Under the pieces are notes generated by a model that worked only from the letters and a program-made list of their open reading frames with translations, ran no database searches and was not told the DNA's origin. This document shows positions 26,979 to 33,578 of a DNA stretch of 64,000 nucleotides, one piece after another. Within the stretch, counting starts at the first letter, position 1. Each line of letters opens with the position of its first letter. The stretch is taken from contig NZ_JAVDPW010000019.1 of NCBI RefSeq assembly GCF_031453975.1, positions 1 through 64,000 of the forward strand. The letters run 5' to 3'. A program made the position numbers and the translations under genes. Source of the stretch: Inquilinus ginsengisoli_A. Lineage in GTDB: Bacteria; Pseudomonadota; Alphaproteobacteria; DSM-16000; Inquilinaceae.

Positions 26979-27835
26979 TGGCCGGCTTCGACGCCATCGA
27001 GCGGGCGGACGGGATCGGCGGGCTGATCGACCGGTTCACCACCTTCTTCGTCGACCAGTACGGCGTGCTGCATGACGGCCGCCACCCCTATCCCGGGGCG
27101 ATCGAGGCGCTGCGGCGGCTGAAGGATGCCGGACGGCACGTCGTGCTGCTGTCCAATTCCGGCCGGTCCGCGGCCTACAACGCGCGGCGGATGGAGACCC
27201 TGGGCTTCGCCCGCGACAGCTACGACCATTTCGTCACCTCGGGCGACGTGGCCCTGGCCCTGCTGCGCGGCGGCGGGCTGCCGGTCTCCCCGGACACCGG
27301 GGCCCGCTGCCTGGTGATCTCCAGCGGCGAGGATCGCGGCTTCGCCGAGACGCTGGGCTTCGCCGAGGCCGAGACCGGCGACGCCGCCGACCTGGTGGTG
27401 ATCGCCGGCAGCCAGGGGCATCTTGTCCCATTGGAGCGCTATCGCGCGCTGCTGGCTCCTGCGGCTGCCCGCGGCGTGCCGGCGCTGTGCACCAACCCGG
27501 ACAAGATCATGCTGACGGCCCAGGGCCCCGCCTTCGGCGCCGGCCGCATCGCCGAGATGTACGAATCCCTCGGCGGCACCGTCACCTGGGTGGGCAAGCC
27601 GCACCCGCTGATGTACCGGCACGCCGCCGCCACGGCCGGGGTGGACCGCCCCGAGGATGTGCTGTGCGTCGGCGACAGCGTCGAGCATGACGTCGCCGGT
27701 GCCCGCGGCTTCGGTGCTGCCGCCGCCCTGGTCCGCACCGGCATCCATGCCGGGGCCGGCGACGCGGAGATGGCGAAGGAGTTCGCCACAGTCGGCTGCG
27801 CCCCGGACATCCTGCTGCCATCTTTCCGCTGGTAA
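26978..27835 (+). CDS. HAD-superfamily class IIA phosphatase (TIGR01459-like)
   Basis: A 285-residue HAD hydrolase with the class IIA layout. Motif I is FFVDQYGVLHDG (about 23-34), motif II LLSNSGR, motif III VGKPHP and motif IV CVGDSVEHDV. In motif I the second aspartate, normally the general acid/base, is tyrosine (D-Q-Y-G); the TIGR01459 group commonly has an aromatic residue there. Class IIA members such as AraL remove phosphate from accumulating sugar phosphates, which would fit a detoxifying role here. ATG shares one base with the kinase stop. The last codons (LLPSFRW) lie in a segment duplicated upstream of the LuxR gene. Confidence 0.8.
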   Translation: MAGFDAIERADGIGGLIDRFTTFFVDQYGVLHDGRHPYPGAIEALRRLKDAGRHVVLLSNSGRSAAYNARRMETLGFARDSYDHFVTSGDVALALLRGGGLPVSPDTGARCLVISSGEDRGFAETLGFAEAETGDAADLVVIAGSQGHLVPLERYRALLAPAAARGVPALCTNPDKIMLTAQGPAFGAGRIAEMYESLGGTVTWVGKPHPLMYRHAAATAGVDRPEDVLCVGDSVEHDVAGARGFGAAAALVRTGIHAGAGDAEMAKEFATVGCAPDILLPSFRW

Positions 27836-27851
27836 TCTGCGCGGCACGGCG

Positions 27852-28025
27852 GCGGTGCTGCGGTGGCTCGCCCACGGCGAGTCGAGCAAGGGCATCACCC
27901 GCCAGCTGACGCTGTCGGTCTACACCGTCAACGAATACGTCGCCTCGGCGATGCGCAAGCTGGACGCGTCCAGCCGTATCGAGGCCGTGGCCACCGCCCA
28001 GGCGCTCGGGCTTCTCAACCTCTGA
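27852..28025 (+). pseudogene. truncated tandem copy of the LuxR-type regulator (DNA-binding end only)
   Basis: The 58 codons ending at 28025 read VLRWLAHGESSKGITRQLTL, then SVYTVNEYVASAMRKLDASS and RIEAVATAQALGLLNL. They copy the C-terminus of the regulator encoded at 28136-28885, with about nine in ten bases identical by eye. There is no start codon or sensing domain, and it follows a stop codon. Upstream, 27811-27840 also matches 28061-28090, so a whole gene was duplicated and copy 1 has lost about 610 bp (offset 250 bp on the left, 860 bp on the right). Confidence 0.8.
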
Positions 28026-28064
28026 CCATCCCGCGGAGCCGCCCGGCATCGGCGGGGCTTCCTG

Positions 28065-28085
28065 CTGCCATCTCTCCGATGGCAG
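28065..28085. promoter_or_regulatory. perfect palindrome upstream of the LuxR-type gene
   Basis: CTGCCATC (28065-28072) and GATGGCAG (28078-28085) are perfect 8-bp arms with a 5-base spacer, about 50 bp before the regulator start. The first copy at 27815-27835 is no longer symmetrical. It could be an operator for the LuxR-type protein or simply derive from the duplicated coding tail of the HAD gene, since the strand also encodes LLPSLRW. Confidence 0.4.
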
Positions 28086-28135
28086 ACTGACCCCTGCGGC
28101 CCCTCTGGGGTCGGCCACAGCAAGCCTGCATCGCC

Positions 28136-28885
28136 ATGCCGGACGACCGCGACCTCAGCAACCTGATCGGCCAGACCTACGACGCCGCCACCGGCGACGA
28201 GGACTGGGCGGTTCTGCTCGAACGACTGAAGCGGGCCGTCGGCGGCACGGCGGCCATCATGCGGTGGAACCGCAGGCCGGCGGAGACGGCGATCCTCTCC
28301 GACATGGATCCGGCGGTTCATCGGAGCTACGACGCCGACTACCGCAGCACCGACCCGATCAAGTCGAAGGTGCGTGACCTGCCGCCCGGATCCGTGGTCG
28401 ACGAAGGCACCTTGGTGCCCGAGGGGGCACTGGAACGGACCGAGGTCTACAACGGCATCTACGCCCCGAACGATCTCCATTTCTGCCTGTCCTGGTATAC
28501 CATGGACCCCATGGCGCAGGGCGTCGGCATGGCGATCTATCGCCCCCGCCGGTCCCCCCGCTATTCGGATGACGAGTTGCGCCTGCTTTGGGCGATCGCT
28601 CCGCATCTCGATCGGGCGGTCCAGATCGAGGGGCGTCTGGCGACCGCCGCGGCCCGGCGCGAAATCGTCGGGCCGTCCTACACCGGGCCCGACCTCAGCC
28701 GACGCGAGCAGGATTGCCTGACCTGGATCGCCCATGGCGAGTCGAGCAAGGGCATCGCCCGCCAGCTCGCGCTGTCGGCCTATACCGTCAACGAATACAT
28801 CGCCTCGGCGATGCGCAAGCTGGACGCATCCAGCCGCACCGAGGCCGTGGCCACCGCCCTCACGCTCGGGCTTCTCAACCTCTGA
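28136..28885 (+). CDS. LuxR-type transcriptional regulator
   Basis: A 249-residue regulator. The C-terminal GerE/LuxR helix-turn-helix (about 185-249) reads LSRREQDCLTWIAHGESSKG then IARQLALSAYTVNEYIASAM. The N-terminal 170 residues (VLLERLKRAVGGTAAIMRWN ... YSDDELRLLWAIAPHLDRAV) form an alpha/beta sensing domain common in LuxR-type proteins of this kind. There is no receiver aspartate pattern and no clear acyl-homoserine-lactone fingerprint, so the ligand is unknown. It lies behind a truncated duplicate of itself. It could regulate the polyol cluster upstream or the SDR downstream. Confidence 0.8.
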   Translation: MPDDRDLSNLIGQTYDAATGDEDWAVLLERLKRAVGGTAAIMRWNRRPAETAILSDMDPAVHRSYDADYRSTDPIKSKVRDLPPGSVVDEGTLVPEGALERTEVYNGIYAPNDLHFCLSWYTMDPMAQGVGMAIYRPRRSPRYSDDELRLLWAIAPHLDRAVQIEGRLATAAARREIVGPSYTGPDLSRREQDCLTWIAHGESSKGIARQLALSAYTVNEYIASAMRKLDASSRTEAVATALTLGLLNL

Positions 28886-28983
28886 CGGCACGCGCGGCGT
28901 GACATCCGCCGCCCGGCGTCGCACCTTGCGGCATTCGTAGGACATCATCGCGAGGCCGCCCGTCGGGCGAGAGGAGACTGGCC

Positions 28984-29763
28984 ATGGATCTGGGACTGAC
29001 CGGCCGCAGGGCCCTGGTGTGCGCGGCGAGCAAGGGCCTGGGCAAGGGCTGCGCCCTGGCGCTGGCGCGCGAAGGCGTGGCGGTGACCATCACCGCCCGC
29101 GGCGCCGAGGCGCTGGAGGCGGCGGCCGAGGAGATCCGCCGCGCCACCGGCGTGCAGGTGACCGTCGTCGCCGGCGACATCACCACCGAGGCGGGGCGCG
29201 AGGCGGCGCTGGCGGCCTGCCCGGATCCCGACATCCTGGTCAACAACGCCGGCGGCCCGCCGCCCGGCGACTTCCGCGAGTGGGACCGCGAGGCCTGGAT
29301 CAAGGCGCTGGACGGCAACATGCTGACCCCGATCTTCCTGACCCGGTCCGTGGTCGACGGCATGGCGTCGCGCGGCTTCGGCCGCATCGTCAACATCACC
29401 TCCAGCGCGGTGAAGGCGCCGATCCCGGAGCTGGGCCTGTCGAACGGCGCCCGCGCCGGCCTGACCGGCTTCATCGCCGGCCTGGCCCGCCAGGTGGCCG
29501 GCAAGGGCGTCACCATCAACGGCCTGCTGCCCGGGTCGTTCGACACCGACCGGCTGCGCGGCGGCATCAACGCCGCGGCCGGGCGGTCGGGCGAGGATGC
29601 CGAGGCGGTGGCGGACCGGCGCCGCGCCGGGATCCCGGCCCGCCGCTTCGGCCAGCCCGACGAGTTCGGCGCGGCCTGCGCCTTCCTGTGCAGCGTCCAT
29701 GCCGGCTACATCACCGGCCAGAACCTGCTGATCGACGGCGGCGCCTTCCCCGGCACGCTGTAG
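28984..29763 (+). CDS. SDR-family oxidoreductase with non-canonical active site
   Basis: A 259-residue short-chain dehydrogenase. The dinucleotide site is present (CAASKGLGKG near 13-22) and NNAGG lies near residue 88. The catalytic serine region NITSSAVK is followed by ELGLSNGARAGLTGF: where Y-x-x-x-K is expected, the aligned residues are S and R. This SN-x-x-R-A variant occurs in a recognisable SDR subgroup, so it is likely a natural variant rather than damage, but catalysis by the usual tyrosine is not possible. The C-terminus GQNLLIDGGAFPGTL is standard. The substrate is unknown. Confidence 0.8.
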   Translation: MDLGLTGRRALVCAASKGLGKGCALALAREGVAVTITARGAEALEAAAEEIRRATGVQVTVVAGDITTEAGREAALAACPDPDILVNNAGGPPPGDFREWDREAWIKALDGNMLTPIFLTRSVVDGMASRGFGRIVNITSSAVKAPIPELGLSNGARAGLTGFIAGLARQVAGKGVTINGLLPGSFDTDRLRGGINAAAGRSGEDAEAVADRRRAGIPARRFGQPDEFGAACAFLCSVHAGYITGQNLLIDGGAFPGTL

Positions 29764-29778
29764 CCGCGCTCCGCTGAG

Positions 29779-29802
29779 CCCGGCCGCGCGCTGGCGGCCG
29801 GG
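29779..29802. terminator. hairpin between convergent SDR and permease genes
   Basis: CCCGGCCGC (29779-29787) and GCGGCCGGG (29794-29802) form a perfect 9-bp stem with a 6-base loop. It sits between two convergent genes, so it can serve as a terminator in both directions, though there is no T-run. Confidence 0.6.
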
Positions 29803-29813
29803 TGCAGCGGGCG

Positions 29814-30689
29814 TCATTCCCGGACGGCGCCGGTCAGGCTGGAGACGTAGTATTCGACGAAGAAGGAATAGAGCACGACCACGGGGATCGACCCGAACAG
29901 CGCCGCCGCCATCAGCGACCCCCAGTGGTAGACGTCGCCTTCCACCAGCTCGGTGATCGCCCCGACCGGCACGGTCTTGTTCTCGGATGAGGAGATGAAG
30001 GTCAGGGCGTAGAGGAACTCGTTCCAGGACAGGGTGAAGGCGAAGATCCCGGCCGAGATCAGCCCCGGCACCGCCAGCGGCAGGGTGATCCGCCGCAGGA
30101 TCTGCAGCCGCGAGGCGCCGTCGATCAGGGCGCATTCCTCGATCTCGTAGGGGATCGACCGGAAATAGCCCATCAGCATCCAGGTGCAGAACGGGATCAG
30201 GAAGGTCGGGTAGGTCAGGATCAGCGCCCATTCCGTGTCGAACAGGCCGAGGTTGAACACCATCGCCGCCAGCGGGATGAACAGGATCGAGGGCGGCACC
30301 AGATAGGCCAGGAAGATCGCCAGCCCGACATAGGCCGCCCCGGTGAAGCGCAGCCGCTCGATGGCATAGGCGGCCAGCACGGCGCAGAACAGCGACAGGA
30401 AGGTCGAGCTGACCGAGACGATGATGGTGTTGACCATCCAGTCGGGATAGCTGGTCTCGAACAGCAGCTTCTTGATGTGCTCCAGCGTCGGATGGGCCAC
30501 CCAGAACGGGTTGTACTTCTGGTAGTCGTACAGCTCGGCATCCGGTTTGAAGGTGGTGGTCGCCATCCAGTAGAACGGGAACAGCAGCACGAACAGGATG
30601 ATGCAGAGCGGCAGGTAGACCGTCACCAGCCGCCGCGGCAGGGTCTGGAGATAGGCCATGCCCTCCTGGTCTTCGGTGTTCGCCGCCAT
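29814..30689 (-). CDS. ABC sugar transporter permease (MalG-type)
   Basis: A 291-residue permease with six membrane segments (first: VYLPLCIILFVLLFPFYWMA) and the EAA loop IEECALIDGASRLQILRRIT. The start (complement of 30689) shares a base with the stop of the partner permease. It is the last gene of a three-gene minus-strand operon: binding protein, permease, permease. No ATPase gene accompanies it. Confidence 0.88.
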   Translation of the reverse strand: MAANTEDQEGMAYLQTLPRRLVTVYLPLCIILFVLLFPFYWMATTTFKPDAELYDYQKYNPFWVAHPTLEHIKKLLFETSYPDWMVNTIIVSVSSTFLSLFCAVLAAYAIERLRFTGAAYVGLAIFLAYLVPPSILFIPLAAMVFNLGLFDTEWALILTYPTFLIPFCTWMLMGYFRSIPYEIEECALIDGASRLQILRRITLPLAVPGLISAGIFAFTLSWNEFLYALTFISSSENKTVPVGAITELVEGDVYHWGSLMAAALFGSIPVVVLYSFFVEYYVSSLTGAVRE

Positions 30690-31660
30690 CAGTCCTTGCC
30701 CCCCTGCTGCCAGCGCCGGCGCTGCAGCCCGAAATAGCTGAACAGGATGGCGGCGATCAGGAACGGGATCATCGCGTTGGCGATGGCCGCCCCCTCGCCG
30801 AGATGGCCGCCGGTGATGGCGCGCTGGAACGACAGGGTCGCCATCAGTTGGGTGGCGTTGATCGGACCGCCGCGGGTGATGACGTAGATCAGCTGGAAGT
30901 CGGTGAAGGTCAGCAGCACCGAGAAGGTCATCACCACCGCGATGATCGGCGACAGCATCGGCAGCGTAATCCAGCGAAAGCGCTGCCAGGAACTGGCGCC
31001 GTCCAGCGCCGCCGCCTCGTGCAGCGACGGCGGGATGGTCTGCAGCCCGGCCAGCAGCGTGATCGCCACGAAGGGGATGCCGCGCCAGATGTTGGCGGCG
31101 ATCACCGACCAGCGGGCGTTCCAGGGCTGGCCCAGGAAGTCGATGTAATGGTCGATCAGCCCCAGCTTGATCAGGGTCCAGGAGATGATCGAGAACTGGG
31201 AATCGTAGATCCACCAGAAGGCGATGGCCGACAGCACGGTCGGCACCACGAACGGCAGCAGCACCACCGCCCGCAGGATGGATTTGAACGGCAGACGCTG
31301 GTTCAAGAGGATCGCCAGGTACAGGCCGATGGCGAACTTCACCACGCTGGCGACCACCGTGTAGAGCACGGTGTTGAAGATCGACAGCAGGAACACGGAA
31401 TCATGGGCCAGCGAGACGAAGTTGGCGAGACCGACGAAGCGTCCGGTGCCGCCGATCGTCTGGTCGGTGAGGCCGAGCCACAGGCCCAGGCCCAGGGGAT
31501 AGGCCAGGAAGAACACCAGCAGCGCCGCCGCCGGCAGCATGAACAGCAGGCCGAGGACATTGCGGTTGTCCAACAGCCGCGCCCCACCGCGCGCCGGCCG
31601 GCGGCGGGCCGCGCGGGCGGTGTCGGCGGCGGTGGATATCGGACCCGGCGGCGGCGCCAC
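30689..31660 (-). CDS. ABC sugar transporter permease (MalF-type)
   Basis: A 323-residue permease. The first 28 residues are polar and arginine-rich, then membrane segments start at VLGLLFMLPAAALLVFFLAY. The EAA loop is HEAAALDGASSWQRFRWITL. The start is GTG (complement of 31658-31660) with AGAGGG about 10 bases upstream. It lies 13 bases after the binding-protein stop. Confidence 0.86.
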   Translation of the reverse strand: MAPPPGPISTAADTARAARRRPARGGARLLDNRNVLGLLFMLPAAALLVFFLAYPLGLGLWLGLTDQTIGGTGRFVGLANFVSLAHDSVFLLSIFNTVLYTVVASVVKFAIGLYLAILLNQRLPFKSILRAVVLLPFVVPTVLSAIAFWWIYDSQFSIISWTLIKLGLIDHYIDFLGQPWNARWSVIAANIWRGIPFVAITLLAGLQTIPPSLHEAAALDGASSWQRFRWITLPMLSPIIAVVMTFSVLLTFTDFQLIYVITRGGPINATQLMATLSFQRAITGGHLGEGAAIANAMIPFLIAAILFSYFGLQRRRWQQGGKD

Positions 31661-31673
31661 GCCGTCGTCCCTC

Positions 31674-32990
31674 TCAGCCCTGGTAGTAGCGCTTGGCGCG
31701 CTCGGCGGCCTGCGCCGCCGCCGCCTGCGGGGTCTGGTCCCCGGTGCAGGCCGAGGCGAACATGTCGACCACCACGAAATCGCCCATCACCGCCGCCGAG
31801 GCGGCGCCCAGCGCGCCGGCATAGCCGTTGTCCTGGGCGAATTTCAGCACGTCGCGGAACGGCGTGACCTTGGGGTCGGCGGTCCACACCGGGTTGTCGT
31901 TCCAGGCCGGCAGGGGCGGCGCGATGTAGCCGTTCGACGCGGTCTCCCAGGCGTCGACCTGCTCCTTCTCCCACATGAAGCGCAGGTACTCCTTCACCGC
32001 ATTCGGATATTTCGAATAGGCGTAGGCGTAGGTGTTGAGGATGTTCTGCTGTTCGGTCGGATGCCCGACCGGGCCGATCGGCATGTTGGCGTGGTCCATG
32101 TCGGCGGCGATCGCCTGCAGCGCCGGGTCCTTCGAGGTCTTGGCCACGGTGTAGATCGAGATGCCGTTGAGGGTCAGGCTGATCTGGTCGGCCAGGAACG
32201 CCTTGTTGTTGCTCGGGTCCTGCCAGGACAGCACGCCCTCGATGAAGGTCTCGGCCAGCTGCTTCGCGTATTCCAGCGCCGCCACCGTCTCCGGTGAATC
32301 CAGGACGACGTTGCTGTTCTCGTCGACCACCTTGCCGCCATGGGCCCACAGGCACCATTGCGTCCAGCCATTGGCGTCGCCGGTGCCGTGGCCGAGGGCG
32401 AAGCCCGGCGGCTTGCCGGCCGCCTTCAGCCCCTGGCACAGCTTCAGGAAGCCGGCGGTGTCCTTCGGGAACGTCTCGAAGCCGGCGGCGCGCACCGCGC
32501 TGATGCGGTAGTTCAGGGCGCCGCCGGTGGCGCCCTGCGGCAGCGCGATCCAGCGGTCGCCCTTCTTGCCGTAGCGCTGGGCGATCGGATACCAGCCGCC
32601 GTATTTCGCGCCGAGATAGTCGGCCACGTCGGTGACGTCGATCAGCTTGTCTGCGAATTTGAACGGGTCGTCGAGCGTGCCCATGATGATGTCGGGGCCG
32701 GCCCCGACATTGGCCGCCACCGCCGCCTTAGGCCGCAGGTCCTCCCAGCTTTCGGCGTCGACCCGGACCTTGACCCCGGTCTGTTCGACGAATTTGTTGG
32801 TGTTGGCGACGAAGCTGTCGAATTCGGACTGCAGGAACTGCTTCCAGCGCAGCACCCTGATCTGGGCGCCCGGCTCGATCGCGCCGCCGGACCAGGCCGG
32901 GGCGGCCGCGATGGCGCGGGCCGGCAGCAGGCCGGCCGCGGCGGCGGTCGAGCCGATCTTCAACAAATCACGCCTGGTGATGTTGCTCAT
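31674..32990 (-). CDS. ABC sugar transporter solute-binding protein with Tat-type leader
   Basis: A 438-residue family 1 binding protein. The leader MSNITRRDLLKIGSTAAAAG has a twin-arginine motif (TRRDLLK) and ends near ARAIAAA. The body shows the usual two-lobed pattern (SWEDLRPKAAVAANVGAGPD, ALPQGATGGALNYRI). It would deliver an unidentified sugar or related solute to the two permeases downstream. Its promoter region, 190-220 bp upstream, holds a symmetrical operator-like sequence. Confidence 0.87.
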   Translation of the reverse strand: MSNITRRDLLKIGSTAAAAGLLPARAIAAAPAWSGGAIEPGAQIRVLRWKQFLQSEFDSFVANTNKFVEQTGVKVRVDAESWEDLRPKAAVAANVGAGPDIIMGTLDDPFKFADKLIDVTDVADYLGAKYGGWYPIAQRYGKKGDRWIALPQGATGGALNYRISAVRAAGFETFPKDTAGFLKLCQGLKAAGKPPGFALGHGTGDANGWTQWCLWAHGGKVVDENSNVVLDSPETVAALEYAKQLAETFIEGVLSWQDPSNNKAFLADQISLTLNGISIYTVAKTSKDPALQAIAADMDHANMPIGPVGHPTEQQNILNTYAYAYSKYPNAVKEYLRFMWEKEQVDAWETASNGYIAPPLPAWNDNPVWTADPKVTPFRDVLKFAQDNGYAGALGAASAAVMGDFVVVDMFASACTGDQTPQAAAAQAAERAKRYYQG

Positions 32991-33182
32991 GCGTCCCTCC
33001 CCGATGTCGCGCAGTCATTCGCTGCCACGATCTTTCGGCCGGTTGCCCGGCCGCGCTCAGGACCTTCGCACGCCCTCGCCCAGTGTCGTCGTCTCACGGT
33101 TCCGTCGGGCGACTGGTGTCGAGCCCTGGTCTCACCGATTGAAACCTGCCGAATCACCTCCGGCAGCGTCACTTCCGGAAAG

Positions 33183-33212
33183 TTTATAAACTTGTCGGAC
33201 AACATTTGTCCA
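33183..33212 (-). promoter_or_regulatory. candidate promoter with embedded operator for the minus-strand ABC operon
   Basis: On the minus strand TGGACA (complement of 33207-33212), an 18-base spacer and TATAAA (complement of 33183-33188) form a plausible sigma-70 promoter. Inside the spacer lies TTGTC-G-GACAA (33192-33202), a perfect palindrome of the type bound by FCD-class GntR repressors. A second symmetrical element, GGACAA-cat-TTGTCC, lies at 33197-33211, and AAGTTTATAAACTT at 33180-33193 is also palindromic. No GntR gene is present in the window. The rest of the 402-bp gap (33000-33392) shows a repeated GCCGTAACCCGG (about 33262 and 33295) and no gene. Confidence 0.45.
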
Positions 33213-33392
33213 CTGGGACATCCTCCCCGGAGCAGCCGCAGCGCTACTACTGCGCTACTACGGCCGTAACCCGGTTCCCGGGGCCAGACATCATGCCGTA
33301 ACCCGGCCGGCCCAGAACGGAAGCATCGAACACCGCGGCCGCCGGAATTCACCGGTTGCCCTCCCGACAGATCCGCACAGGAGATTTCAGAG

Positions 33393-33557
33393 ATGAGCCC
33401 CAACACCTCGCCCACCACGCAGCGGCGGCCCCGCACCGGCTTGTTCCGGACCGGCCTGTGGCTGTGCGCGATCGGCCTGCGGCGGCAATGGCCGCTGCCG
33501 GGTCGAGCGGACCGCGACGCCGCCAGCCGCAGCAGCGTCTGGACCCACACTCTCTAA
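33393..33557 (+). CDS. possible small protein of 54 residues
   Basis: ATG 33393 opens a 54-codon frame (MSPNTSPTTQRRPRTGLFRT ... SSVWTHTL) ending in TAA at 33557, 21 bases before the GMC oxidoreductase. CAGGAG lies about 10 bases upstream of the ATG. It is basic with one short hydrophobic stretch (LFRTGLWLCAIGL). I recognise no family; it may be a real small leader protein or a chance frame. Confidence 0.35.
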   Translation: MSPNTSPTTQRRPRTGLFRTGLWLCAIGLRRQWPLPGRADRDAASRSSVWTHTL

Positions 33558-33578
33558 CCACACGAGCCCCACGATCCC

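Noticed and set aside
28065..28085. Rho-independent terminator or lux box
   Set aside because: There is no T-run after the palindrome, and the spacing does not match the CT-N12-AG lux-box pattern; kept only as a possible operator.
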